Source of the DNA: Marinobacter changyiensis
GTDB taxonomy: Bacteria > Pseudomonadota > Gammaproteobacteria > Pseudomonadales > Oleiphilaceae
Length of the DNA: 64,000 bases
Reading direction: 5' to 3'
Assembly (NCBI RefSeq): GCF_009193265.1
Contig: NZ_VZZZ01000003.1
Span: forward strand, 124,001-188,000
The notes below the pieces were generated by a model that had not been told where the DNA came from, searched no databases, and worked only from the letters and a program-made list of their open reading frames with translations. The number at the start of each line of letters is the position of its first letter. Position 1 is the stretch's first letter. Of this stretch, positions 30,619 through 39,521 are shown in pieces. Both the position numbers and the translations under genes were made by a program.

Positions 30619-32142
30619 TCAGTCTTCGTCGTTATAAAGATCGATGATGCCGTTATCCATGTCCTGCCCGGCGTTATTTTTCGACTGGTTGTCGTCGCTC
30701 CGCTGCTCCTCCAGACGCTGCAGATAGGCCTTATCAATATCACCGGTGACATAATTGCCATCAAACACGGAACACTCCCATCCCTCGATATCCGGGTTCA
30801 CATCGCTGACAGAGGCAATCAGGTCTTCCAGATCCTGGTACAGAAGCCAGTCGGCTCCAATCAGCGTCTGTATTTCTTCAATACTGCGATCGTGGGCAAT
30901 CAATTCGCTGGCTGCGGGCATATCAATGCCATAAACATTGGGGTAGCGAACCGGGGGTGCGGCGGAGGCAAAGTAGACTTTCCGGGCACCGGCGTCCCGC
31001 GCCATTTGCACGATTTCCTTGCAGGTAGTGCCCCGCACAATCGAATCGTCCACCAACATCACATTCTTGCCTCTGAACTCCAGGCCAATGGGGTTCAGCT
31101 TCTGGCGCACGGACTTCTTGCGCAGGGTCTGGCCGGGCATGATAAAGGTACGTCCGATATAGCGATTCTTGATGAAACCTTCCCGAAATTTGACACCCAG
31201 CCTGTGCGCCATCTGCATCGCGGACGTCCGGCTGGTATCGGGGATAGGCATGACCACGTCGATATCGTGGTTTGGTCGTTCTCTGAGAACTTTTTCCGCC
31301 AGAGTCTCACCCATTCTGAGGCGGGCTTTGTAGACCGACACTTTATCGATAATGGAGTCCGGACGAGCAAAATAGACGTGCTCGAAAATACACGGAATCA
31401 GGTGTGGGTCCTCGGCGCACTGCTCTGTATACAAAGTACCGTCGGTTTCAATGTACACCGCCTCCCCCGGTGCAATGTCGCGAACCAGGGTGAAACCGGC
31501 CGCGCTGAGCGCCACGCTTTCAGACGCTATCATGAACTCTTCACCGGCCTCAGTCTTGCGGACGCCATAGCATACCGGGCGAATGCCTTTCGGATCACGG
31601 AACCCGACGATACCGTAACCGGTAATCATGGCAATGACTGCGTAGGCGCCGCGACAACGCTGATGAACAGACCGGACTGCCGCAAAAATCTCATCTTTGG
31701 TCGGGTTCAGTTTGCCCTGTTTTTGCAGCTCATGGGCGAACACGTTCAACAAGACTTCGGAATCGGAATTGGTATTGATATGGCGCAAATCAGTGCGGAA
31801 CAGGTCCCGGCTGAGATCGTCAGCGTTAGTCAGGTTGCCGTTGTGGGCCAGGGTTATGCCATAAGGGCTGTTAACATAAAACGGCTGCGCTTCCGCCGAA
31901 CTGGAGCTGCCAGCTGTTGGGTAACGCACATGGCCGATGCCCACGTTGCCCACCAGGCGCCGCATATGGCGGGTGTGAAACACATCCCGAACCAGGCCGT
32001 TATCTTTCCTCAGAAAAAAGCGCTCATCCTGAAACGTCACTATACCCGCTGCATCCTGGCCCCGGTGCTGTAAAACCGTCAACGCATCGTAAATCGTCTG
32101 ATTCACGTTGGTGGTACTGACAATGCCGACTATTCCACACAT
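30619..32142 (-). CDS. purF: Amidophosphoribosyltransferase
   Basis: The 507-residue enzyme makes phosphoribosylamine from PRPP and glutamine, the committed step of purine synthesis. Cys2 after the initiator Met is the Ntn glutaminase nucleophile (MCGIVGIV). [21 protein letters not shown] and GNLTNADDL complete the glutaminase domain. The PRPP loop [12 protein letters not shown] lies around residues 363-374, with the preceding IPDTSRTSA segment. The last about 40 residues are acidic and unconserved. It is 36 bases downstream of cvpA; the cvpA-purF pair is widely conserved. Confidence 0.97.
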   Translation of the reverse strand: MCGIVGIVSTTNVNQTIYDALTVLQHRGQDAAGIVTFQDERFFLRKDNGLVRDVFHTRHMRRLVGNVGIGHVRYPTAGSSSSAEAQPFYVNSPYGITLAHNGNLTNADDLSRDLFRTDLRHINTNSDSEVLLNVFAHELQKQGKLNPTKDEIFAAVRSVHQRCRGAYAVIAMITGYGIVGFRDPKGIRPVCYGVRKTEAGEEFMIASESVALSAAGFTLVRDIAPGEAVYIETDGTLYTEQCAEDPHLIPCIFEHVYFARPDSIIDKVSVYKARLRMGETLAEKVLRERPNHDIDVVMPIPDTSRTSAMQMAHRLGVKFREGFIKNRYIGRTFIMPGQTLRKKSVRQKLNPIGLEFRGKNVMLVDDSIVRGTTCKEIVQMARDAGARKVYFASAAPPVRYPNVYGIDMPAASELIAHDRSIEEIQTLIGADWLLYQDLEDLIASVSDVNPDIEGWECSVFDGNYVTGDIDKAYLQRLEEQRSDDNQSKNNAGQDMDNGIIDLYNDED

Positions 32143-32178
32143 GGATGCTGCGTTCTCCAGAGCATTAAAAACCGAATA

Positions 32179-32724
32179 TTAGCGAGACGACGTTTCAGAC
32201 GCTGCCCCGTCAGGCTCACTTGAGGATGCCGGGCCCAGAAGCCGCCCGAATTCATCTCCCAGTGTACGGCGTGACCAGTCTTCGACCACCGCCAGACGTT
32301 CAATCATTATGGATGTTCGCCACCAGGTGTCATCTGACAGCGGTGTATAGCGCGTAAACGCAATCGCAACAATCACCACGACAACGCCCCGGAGCAGACC
32401 GAAGCCCATCCCCAATACCCGGTCCGTCGCCGTAAGGCCCGTTGCCCGAACCAGATGGCTGATCATGTTGTTAATGATCGCGCCAATAATCAGTGTACCG
32501 AAAAACAGGATGGCAAAGGCTGCAATCAGTCGCACCATCGGAGTTTCTACCGTGCTTTCCAGCAGGGACTGCATCTGGGGATGAAAGGTGCGGGCCAGAA
32601 TGAACGCGGCAACCCAGGTCACCAGCGAGAGCGCCTCTTTGACAAAGCCGCGCTTGAGACTGATAAGTGTGGATACCGCAATCAGGGCGATGATGACCCA
32701 GTCAATCCAGATCAGCGCATTCAT
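32179..32724 (-). CDS. cvpA: CvpA family inner-membrane protein
   Basis: The 181-residue membrane protein has four predicted helices (about residues 3-20, 28-45, 62-85 and 100-120). It includes the family segments DWVIIALIAVSTLISLKRGF, LIGAIINNMISHLVRATGLTATDRVLG and GFGLLRGVVVVIVAI. CvpA is linked to colicin V export and envelope stress tolerance, and its molecular role is unsettled. The ATG at 32724 is preferred over a TTG two codons earlier. The gene lies between the SPOR protein gene and purF. Confidence 0.92.
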   Translation of the reverse strand: MNALIWIDWVIIALIAVSTLISLKRGFVKEALSLVTWVAAFILARTFHPQMQSLLESTVETPMVRLIAAFAILFFGTLIIGAIINNMISHLVRATGLTATDRVLGMGFGLLRGVVVVIVAIAFTRYTPLSDDTWWRTSIMIERLAVVEDWSRRTLGDEFGRLLGPASSSEPDGAASETSSR

Positions 32725-32807
32725 GAGCAACTCAGTGGTAAAACGAGAGCGCGAATTCTATCAGGAAACCCGGTCACACCAAACAGGTAAAGGGGAAAGT
32801 CCGAAGC

Positions 32808-33482
32808 TTACCGATCTCCGGATGTTACCAGGCCGTTGACACCGAACTCGGAATCCAGCGTTTTTTTGGCTTTCTCGGCGTCGCTTTTTTCAGCAAATGG
32901 CCCCGAGAACACCCGGGTAAAGGTGGTGTCACCCCGCTCTATCCGCTGGATATGGGAGTCGTAACCTTTTGCCCGCACGTTGTCACGAAGGCGGCGAGCG
33001 TTATCGGCGTTACCAAAACTACCCAATTGCACTACCCAGGCACCCTCAAGGGAGCGGGTGAACTCCGCCGACTCGGTCTCTTGGGCAGATTGTGAGCCGG
33101 CCTCAGGTTGTGGCTGTGTCGGAGCCGGGCTTGTCGTAGCCGGACTGTCGAACGGCTCTGGTTGCGGCTCTGACTGCGAGTCGGTGGCACTGAAGGTTGG
33201 TGCTGGCGGTGCTACCGGGTTCTGCCGAGCGGCGGGCAACTCGGCATCAGGTCTTGGCTGCTCCGCTGTAACGCCCGGCGCAGGTTCTTCCAGACGGTAG
33301 GAAGGCGCCTCTTCAGCAAACACGGGTGGCGTCTCTACTTCGGGAAATGGCGGCTGCTCGGGAATATCGATGACACGAGCTGAACGCTCGGTGTGAGGCT
33401 CGTCAAAAAGCATTGGCACAAAGATAACTGCCAATGACACCAGAACCACAGCCCCGATTACCCGTTGCTTGAGTCCATCCAC
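32808..33482 (-). CDS. SPOR-domain membrane protein (DedD-like)
   Basis: The 224-residue protein has an N-terminal helix (VIGAVVLVSLAVIFVPMLF), a Pro/Glu/Ser-rich periplasmic linker (about residues 45-145) and a C-terminal SPOR domain (AWVVQLGSFGNADNARRLRDNVRAKGYDSHI and later strands) that should bind denuded septal peptidoglycan. GTG at 33482 is chosen as start because AGGAGG sits about ten bases upstream and the next codons begin the conserved DGLKQRVIGA; the frame extends 18 codons further to 33536 with no supporting signal. It lies between folC and cvpA, as DedD does in E. coli. Confidence 0.88.
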   Translation of the reverse strand: MDGLKQRVIGAVVLVSLAVIFVPMLFDEPHTERSARVIDIPEQPPFPEVETPPVFAEEAPSYRLEEPAPGVTAEQPRPDAELPAARQNPVAPPAPTFSATDSQSEPQPEPFDSPATTSPAPTQPQPEAGSQSAQETESAEFTRSLEGAWVVQLGSFGNADNARRLRDNVRAKGYDSHIQRIERGDTTFTRVFSGPFAEKSDAEKAKKTLDSEFGVNGLVTSGDR

Positions 33483-33625
33483 GTTAACTGCTCCTCCTGT
33501 GAAATCCACCACCCGAATATTGGGCCACCTAACCATTAATCACTGCGGATACTAACCGGCGACACGTTATAACTCAAAAGCCCTGCCGGTCCATGACTGA
33601 TCTTTAATAACGTTATGCAGCCGCT

Positions 33626-34930
33626 TCAGACTACGTTCAGATCGCTTCTGGCTTGCGCAACCACGAAAAAAGAGCCGAACACAATCACGATGTCTTTTGC
33701 CTCCGCCTGCGATAATGCCAGATCCAGGGCCTCGCTGACGGTGTTTGAAACAGTGAATACCTGATGATCGGGTAAAACCCGCCCCAATCGCTCTGCGAGC
33801 TCAGCCCCCTCAACCCCTCTCGGGACTGAAAGCCCCGCGGGCAGCCAATGGTCCACAACGCCTGCCATGGCTGCCACTACCCCTTGGGTGTCCTTGTCAG
33901 TGAGGCAACCGTAAACCGCAAATATCTCGACACCTTCCCTCTTCAGCGATTCCAGTCTGCGGGCCAGCCAGCGAGCGGCGTGGGGATTGTGCCCCACATC
34001 GGCGTAAACGGCAGGCGCCGTGCCAATGAGCTCGAACCGCCCCGGCATCCTCACTGCCTGAAGGCTATCTCTGATGATCTGATCGGTAATTTCAGGCTGC
34101 AGCAAGCAGCTTGCCTGCACCGCGGCGGCCACCGACGTCTCCGGCAACGGACTCGCAGGCACCCGGATGCATCGTCCTGACGCTACCATATTGATCGATA
34201 GGCCAGTTCTCTCAACAGTAACCGAATAATCCGTTCCGTATTGCAACAATGGCACTTTCTGGGCAATGGCTTGTTGCACCACAGAGCTTGGAGGTTCCGC
34301 ATCCGCATAGATTGCAGGCTTGCCAAACCTCAGAATGCCGGCCTTCTCAAAGCCAATGGATTCGCGATCCGTGCCGAGCAAGGCTGTATGGTCAATATCT
34401 ATCGACGTGATAATGGCGAACTCGGCGTCAAGGACGTTGACCGCATCCAGACGACCACCCAGACCGACCTCAAGAATCCAGTCCTCTACACCTCGCGCTT
34501 GCATAATCAGAAACGCAGCCAGGGTACTGAATTCGAAATACGTCAGGGACACATTGCGACGGGCCGCATCAATGGTTTCAAACGCTGAAATGATCTCGCC
34601 ATCTTGGACGTCCGAACCGTTGATCCGTATACGTTCGTTGTAGCGACTAAGGTGGGGCGACGTGTACGCGCCAGTTGCCCGCCCTGCCCCGCGCAAGATG
34701 GCCTCCAGGCAGGTAACCGTACTGCCTTTGCCGTTGGTGCCAGCAACGGTTATGACCCGTGCTTTAATCGGCCCGGGGAACAGGCGTCGCAACACCACAA
34801 GCACGCGATCAAGGCCAAGGTCAATTTCCGAAGGGTGAACGGTTTCCAGGTAACCAAGCCACTGATCCAGAGAGGCGCCAGTGGCTGGTGCGGTCGGCAG
34901 TGGCTCGTTGTGATCAGGCTTCCGGGGCAT
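33626..34930 (-). CDS. folC: Bifunctional folylpolyglutamate/dihydrofolate synthase
   Basis: This 434-residue Mur-ligase-like ATPase adds glutamate to folates and, in most proteobacteria, also makes dihydrofolate. The P-loop [11 protein letters not shown] lies near residue 62, followed by [18 protein letters not shown] and [13 protein letters not shown]. The C-terminal domain has [12 protein letters not shown]. The ATG at 34930 lies inside the end of accD, giving a 17-base overlap with GGA five bases upstream; a start nine codons earlier would only add residues within accD. Confidence 0.95.
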   Translation of the reverse strand: MPRKPDHNEPLPTAPATGASLDQWLGYLETVHPSEIDLGLDRVLVVLRRLFPGPIKARVITVAGTNGKGSTVTCLEAILRGAGRATGAYTSPHLSRYNERIRINGSDVQDGEIISAFETIDAARRNVSLTYFEFSTLAAFLIMQARGVEDWILEVGLGGRLDAVNVLDAEFAIITSIDIDHTALLGTDRESIGFEKAGILRFGKPAIYADAEPPSSVVQQAIAQKVPLLQYGTDYSVTVERTGLSINMVASGRCIRVPASPLPETSVAAAVQASCLLQPEITDQIIRDSLQAVRMPGRFELIGTAPAVYADVGHNPHAARWLARRLESLKREGVEIFAVYGCLTDKDTQGVVAAMAGVVDHWLPAGLSVPRGVEGAELAERLGRVLPDHQVFTVSNTVSEALDLALSQAEAKDIVIVFGSFFVVAQARSDLNVV

Positions 34931-35840
34931 TGAGTTCCGGCTTCTCCGACACTTCAAATTCGATGGGGGCTTCTTCAGCCGGCCGCTCCTGCCCGGTGAA
35001 CTTTGCCAGCACTGCGGCTATCCGCTCCCGCATCTTGTGACGGTGCAGAATCATGTCGATAGCGCCGTGTTCGAGCAGGAACTCACTGCGTTGAAACCCC
35101 TCAGGCAATTTTTCCCGTACCGTCTGCTCGATAACCCGAGGGCCGGCAAAGCCGATAAGAGCATTGGGTTCGGCAATGTTCAGATCACCCAGCATAGCCA
35201 GGCTGGCTGAAACCCCACCAAAGACCGGGTCTGTGAGCACCGAAATGTAGGGGATGCCTTGCTGTTTCATCCGTTCCAGAACCGCTGCGGTTTTGGACAT
35301 CTGCATCAACGACAGGATGGCCTCCTGCATCCGGGCACCGCCGCTGGCAGAAAAACAGACCAGCGGGATACGCTCCTCCAATGCAACATTCGCGGCACGT
35401 ACGAACTTCTCACCGACTACCTGCCCCATGGAGCCACCCATGAAGTTGAACTCGAATGAGCATGCAACCAGCGGCACACCCAGGGTGGTGCCCCGGATGA
35501 CAACCAGAGCGTCTTTCTCCCCCGTGGATTTCTGAGCCTGGGCGAGACGCTCTTTATAGCGTTTCGTATCCTTGAACTTCAGGCGATCCCAGGGCTCCAG
35601 CTCAGAGGCAAGTTCTTCCCGACCGTCTTCGTCGAGAAAAATATCCAGGCGACGACGCGCGGTAACACGCATGTGATGATTGCACTTCGGACAAACATCG
35701 AGATTCTTGTCCAGCTCAGGCTTGTAGAGAAAAGCCCCACACTTCGGACACTTTTTCCAAAGCCCCTCGGGCACACTGGTGCGCTGTTTGGATTCCGAGC
35801 GAATCATGCTCGGCATAATCTTGTCCAGCCAGTTACTCAT
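34914..35840 (-). CDS. accD: Acetyl-CoA carboxylase carboxyltransferase subunit beta
   Basis: The 308-residue protein is the beta half of the carboxyltransferase that makes malonyl-CoA. The N-terminal zinc ribbon is CPKC...CPKC (about residues 31-53). The crotonase-like core has the [26 protein letters not shown] and [16 protein letters not shown] segments. The C-terminal 30 residues are Glu/Pro rich and variable. It lies between trpA (50 bases upstream) and folC (overlapping), the ancestral trpFBA-accD-folC order. Confidence 0.97.
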   Translation of the reverse strand: MSNWLDKIMPSMIRSESKQRTSVPEGLWKKCPKCGAFLYKPELDKNLDVCPKCNHHMRVTARRRLDIFLDEDGREELASELEPWDRLKFKDTKRYKERLAQAQKSTGEKDALVVIRGTTLGVPLVACSFEFNFMGGSMGQVVGEKFVRAANVALEERIPLVCFSASGGARMQEAILSLMQMSKTAAVLERMKQQGIPYISVLTDPVFGGVSASLAMLGDLNIAEPNALIGFAGPRVIEQTVREKLPEGFQRSEFLLEHGAIDMILHRHKMRERIAAVLAKFTGQERPAEEAPIEFEVSEKPELNAPEA

Positions 35841-35890
35841 GTTGTCATCCTGTCCTTTGATGCTTGCCAGTCAGAGCGTGTGGTGCTGAA

Positions 35891-36703
35891 TCAGGAAGCA
35901 AGTCCGTCCAGCGCTTGACGCATTGGGTGCAGAAGATCCGTCAGAGCTTTTTTGAGCTGTGCCGGGTCATCCTGATTTCGGGCTATTGTATCGACCAGCA
36001 CGCTGCCGACAATTACACCATCGGATACCCACCCGACCGCAGCGGCTGTTTCTGCATCGCGAATGCCAAAGCCAACGGCCACCGGCAGCGCTGTCAGTTC
36101 GTGAATATGCTTAACCTTGGCAGCGACCTCTTCCACATTGATATTGGAAGCACCGGTCACACCCTTAAAAGAAACATAGTACACATAACCGGAACAGTGC
36201 TCGCTGATTGCACTGATTCTTTCATCCGTGGTCGTTGGGGCAAGCAGGAAAATGGCGTCAAGATGGCGCGCCGTAAACAGCGGTGCCACCTGATCCGCCT
36301 CTTCCGGCGGCAAATCAACGGTCAGAATGCCATCGACGCCTGAATCCACTGCCGAATCAGCAAACGCTTCGAACCCCATGGCCTCCATCGGGTTGAGGTA
36401 TCCCATCAGCACGACCGGGGTTGAGTCATCGGTTTCCCGAAATGTCTTGACCATACCCAGAACCTGCCGCAAGGAAGTCCCGTGCACCAGCGCTCGCTCA
36501 CAAGCGTGCTGTATCACCGGGCCATCCGCCATGGGGTCAGAAAACGGCACACCGAGCTCAATAATATCAGCACCGGCAGCCACCAGCGTGTGCATCAGAC
36601 CAACTGTTTGATCCGGGGCCGGGTCGCCGGCAGTAATGTACGGGATCAGTGCCTTGCGGCCCTGGTCTTTCAATGCCTTCATCACGCCTTCGATGCGACT
36701 CAT
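35891..36703 (-). CDS. trpA: Tryptophan synthase alpha subunit
   Basis: The 270-residue TIM barrel cleaves indole-3-glycerol phosphate to indole. The catalytic Glu lies in [16 protein letters not shown] (about residue 49) and the catalytic Asp in [14 protein letters not shown] near 130. Loop 6 is [11 protein letters not shown], and the phosphate-binding [13 protein letters not shown] follows. The start ATG has GAGGAG upstream. trpB lies 29 bases upstream. No trpC, trpD or trpE gene is in the window. Confidence 0.97.
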   Translation of the reverse strand: MSRIEGVMKALKDQGRKALIPYITAGDPAPDQTVGLMHTLVAAGADIIELGVPFSDPMADGPVIQHACERALVHGTSLRQVLGMVKTFRETDDSTPVVLMGYLNPMEAMGFEAFADSAVDSGVDGILTVDLPPEEADQVAPLFTARHLDAIFLLAPTTTDERISAISEHCSGYVYYVSFKGVTGASNINVEEVAAKVKHIHELTALPVAVGFGIRDAETAAAVGWVSDGVIVGSVLVDTIARNQDDPAQLKKALTDLLHPMRQALDGLAS

Positions 36704-36732
36704 GCCTGCTCCTCTGTCAATGGCAATCCGTA

Positions 36733-37953
36733 TTAAAGCTCAATACCGTCAAGTTGCGCCACGGTATGAATATCCTTGTCCCCACGCCCGGACACGTTGA
36801 TCACAACGATCTTGTCCTTATCCATTTCCGCTGCCAGCTTCATGGTGTAAGCCACGGCATGGGCGGTTTCAAGGGCCGGCATGATACCCTCAATCCGGGT
36901 CAGTTTGCGGAAGCCATCCAGCGCTTCGTCATCAGTGACCGACACATAATGCGCCCGGCCGATGTCTTTGAGCCAGCTATGCTCCGGCCCTACACCCGGG
37001 TAGTCAAGGCCGGCACTGACTGAATGAGTACTGGAAATCTGGCCATTCTCGTCTTCCATCAGATAGGTTCGATTGCCGTGCAGCACGCCGGGTCGACCAG
37101 CGGACAGAGGTGCCGCATGTTTACCGGTCTCAATACCGAGACCACCGGCCTCTACGCCATAAAGTTCCACAGACTCATCGGTAAAGAACGGGTAGAACAT
37201 ACCGATCGCATTGGAGCCCCCACCGACACAGGCCACCAGTGCATCGGGCAATCTGCCCGCCTGCTTCAGACACTGCTCGCGGGTTTCGCGACCAATGACG
37301 GCCTGGAAGTCGCGCACCAATAATGGATAGGGATGAGGACCTGCCACGGTACCAATGATATAGAAGGTGTCGTCTACATTGGTCACCCAGTCGCGCATGG
37401 CGTCGTTCATGGCATCTTTGAGAGTTCGGGTACCGCTGGTCACCGGGTGGACCTGAGCCCCAAGCAGCTTCATCCTGAAGACATTCAGTGACTGACGCTG
37501 CACGTCCTCCGCGCCCATAAAGACATGACACTCAAGCCCCAGGCGTGCGCACACAGTCGCAGTGGCGACACCGTGCTGACCCGCACCGGTTTCGGCAATC
37601 ACACGCTTCTTACCCAGAAAACTGGCCAGCAGGGCCTGTCCGATGGTGTTGTTGATCTTATGGGCGCCGGTATGATTGAGATCTTCGCGTTTTAGCCAGA
37701 TCTGTGCGCCACCAACAACTTTGGTCAGTCTTTCTGCGAAATAAAGCGGGCTCGGACGACCAACGTAATGGGCCAGATCGTAATCAAACTGGGCCTGGAA
37801 TTCCGGATCTTTCTTCAACCGGAGATATTCTTTCTCCAGGGTCATAAGGGAGTCCATCAGGGTTTCCGACACGAATCGCCCGCCATAATCACCGAAATGG
37901 CCGCGGGTGTCGGGTAGCATCGCCAGCATATCTTCAGTCAGTTTTATCGACAC
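36733..37953 (-). CDS. trpB: Tryptophan synthase beta subunit
   Basis: This 406-residue PLP enzyme joins indole and serine to form tryptophan. The PLP lysine is in [18 protein letters not shown] (about residue 94), with [25 protein letters not shown] (phosphate loop) and the C-terminal [10 protein letters not shown]. The start codon is GTG at 37953, preceded by GAGAGG six bases upstream. It overlaps the last 20 bases of trpF, so translation is probably coupled. Confidence 0.97.
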   Translation of the reverse strand: MSIKLTEDMLAMLPDTRGHFGDYGGRFVSETLMDSLMTLEKEYLRLKKDPEFQAQFDYDLAHYVGRPSPLYFAERLTKVVGGAQIWLKREDLNHTGAHKINNTIGQALLASFLGKKRVIAETGAGQHGVATATVCARLGLECHVFMGAEDVQRQSLNVFRMKLLGAQVHPVTSGTRTLKDAMNDAMRDWVTNVDDTFYIIGTVAGPHPYPLLVRDFQAVIGRETREQCLKQAGRLPDALVACVGGGSNAIGMFYPFFTDESVELYGVEAGGLGIETGKHAAPLSAGRPGVLHGNRTYLMEDENGQISSTHSVSAGLDYPGVGPEHSWLKDIGRAHYVSVTDDEALDGFRKLTRIEGIMPALETAHAVAYTMKLAAEMDKDKIVVINVSGRGDKDIHTVAQLDGIEL

Positions 37954-38563
37954 GGTGAACCTCTCTCAAAAAATCATTCATGCGAGCGACATCCTTGATG
38001 CCTTTCTCGCGCTCAACACCACCACTCACATCGACAGCCCACGGCCTGACCTGCGTTATAGCACGGGCCACATTATCAGAGTCCAACCCACCGGCCAATA
38101 TAAGCGGCAATGGACGCTCTGAAGGAATCAAACACCAGTCAAAGCCCTTCCCCGTTCCGCCATAACGCTCTGGATCGTAGGCGTCAACCAGCAGCCCTGA
38201 GGCGTTCTGGTAAGCATCAAAGGCGTTTACAATATCCGCTTCGGAAGTAACCCGCACCGCCTTGATCCAGCGGCGGCCGAACTGCTGACAGAATTCCGGT
38301 GACTCGTCACCGTGAAATTGCAGAGTGTCCAGCGGAACTCGTGCCAAAACGCTTTCAACAAAAGCCTTTGTCGGATTCACGAACAGGCCTACCACATTAA
38401 CAAAAGCGGGAACTGAACGAGCGATTTCAGATGCTGAAACAAGATCCACCGATCTTGGACTGGATTCATAAAAGACCAGACCAATAGCGTCGGCCCCTCT
38501 GTCTGCAGCCGCGAGCGCGTCGTGTAGGGTGGTGATACCACATATTTTGGTACGAACACTCAT
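37934..38563 (-). CDS. trpF: Phosphoribosylanthranilate isomerase
   Basis: The 209-residue TIM barrel converts phosphoribosylanthranilate to CdRP. The catalytic Cys is in [12 protein letters not shown] (residue 8), and the catalytic Asp lies in the [17 protein letters not shown] segment. The phosphate loops [12 protein letters not shown] and [13 protein letters not shown] are intact. The ATG overlaps the truA stop as ATGA, and its 3' end overlaps trpB by 20 bases. The gene is stand-alone, not fused to trpC. Confidence 0.96.
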   Translation of the reverse strand: MSVRTKICGITTLHDALAAADRGADAIGLVFYESSPRSVDLVSASEIARSVPAFVNVVGLFVNPTKAFVESVLARVPLDTLQFHGDESPEFCQQFGRRWIKAVRVTSEADIVNAFDAYQNASGLLVDAYDPERYGGTGKGFDWCLIPSERPLPLILAGGLDSDNVARAITQVRPWAVDVSGGVEREKGIKDVARMNDFLREVHRVDKTD

Positions 38564-39426
38564 CCGTTTTCGCTCATTATGTCATTTCCCCATGGGCGTA
38601 CAAAACCTGGCCCCGGCATGCTTTTCGGTATCCCGAAATGATCAGGGTAACCTACGTCAACCAGATAAAGCCCATCTGGCGGCGCAGTCACACCCGCCAA
38701 CTTGCGGTCTCTTCCTGTGAGTATCTCATGAATCCAGCGCTCCGGTCGCTTGCCGGAACCCACCGCCATGAGTGCACCGGCAATGTTCCGAACCATGTGA
38801 TGAAGGAATGCATTGGCCTTCACATCCAGCACCAGATATTCACCGTGTCGCCTGATCTCAATGAAATCCAGACGACGGTTTGGTGTTCTCGATTGACATC
38901 CAGCGGCCCGAAACGCGGAGAAATCATGTTCGCCAAGTAACACCTGGGCTGCCCTGTTCATGACTTCAGCTTCGAGCGGGCGAAATGTCCAGGATATCTG
39001 TTTCCTCAAAATGCCCGGGCGCACCTCATGATTGAAAATAATATACCGATAGCGTCGAAAAGTGGCCGAAAAACGGGCGTGGAAATCTTCAGCCACGGCT
39101 CCGGCCCAGTGTACCGCTGCAGCCGGTGGCAATCCGGTATTGATGCCCATCACCCACGCTCGCATATCACGCACCGACGGGGTATCAAAGTGCACGACCT
39201 GGTAACTGGCGTGAACTCCGGCATCGGTTCGCCCGGCACAGACCAGTTCAACGGGGTGGTCTGCCACCCTGGATATAGCCTTCACCAAGGCACCTTCTAT
39301 GGACGGTACGCCTGACTTCTGGAATTGCCAGCCATGGTATCCGGCACCGTCATATTCGAACACCAGAGCGACACGACCGTTACCTATCGGGGTGTCGGTT
39401 GTTAATTTAAGCGGAGTCTGAAACAA
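38560..39426 (-). CDS. truA: tRNA pseudouridine(38-40) synthase
   Basis: The 288-residue enzyme isomerises uridines at positions 38-40 of tRNA anticodon arms. The catalytic Asp is in [11 protein letters not shown] (about residue 67), and the family segments [40 protein letters not shown] and [10 protein letters not shown] are present. The only workable upstream start is TTG at 39426; an in-frame TAG lies 12 bases before it and no good Shine-Dalgarno is visible. It starts only 35 bases beyond the fimV terminator hairpin. It leads the truA-trpF-trpB-trpA-accD-folC run. Confidence 0.93.
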   Translation of the reverse strand: MFQTPLKLTTDTPIGNGRVALVFEYDGAGYHGWQFQKSGVPSIEGALVKAISRVADHPVELVCAGRTDAGVHASYQVVHFDTPSVRDMRAWVMGINTGLPPAAAVHWAGAVAEDFHARFSATFRRYRYIIFNHEVRPGILRKQISWTFRPLEAEVMNRAAQVLLGEHDFSAFRAAGCQSRTPNRRLDFIEIRRHGEYLVLDVKANAFLHHMVRNIAGALMAVGSGKRPERWIHEILTGRDRKLAGVTAPPDGLYLVDVGYPDHFGIPKSMPGPGFVRPWGNDIMSENG

Positions 39427-39461
39427 GAGGTCTACCGGCTATTGATACAAGGTGAAATGCA

Positions 39462-39495
39462 AAAACGCCGGTTACCTTCAGGTAACCGGCGTTTT
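39462..39495 (-). terminator. Strong intrinsic terminator after fimV
   Basis: AAAACGCCGGTTACC (39462-39476) pairs perfectly with GGTAACCGGCGTTTT (39481-39495) around the four-base loop TTCA. Read on the minus strand the 15-bp stem ends in a run of five T residues. It lies 26 bases past the fimV stop (39522) and should separate fimV from truA. Confidence 0.93.
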
Positions 39496-39521
39496 GCGCG
39501 CTATGTTGCAATTATAAAGGA

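Noticed and set aside
30892..32073. 393-codon frame on the plus strand inside purF
   Set aside because: Shadow of purF; no ribosome-binding site and no recognisable domain.
36704..39521. Possible trp leader peptide or attenuator
   Set aside because: No Trp-rich short frame or alternative hairpins were seen before truA or trpF; the hairpin at 39462-39495 is a plain fimV terminator.
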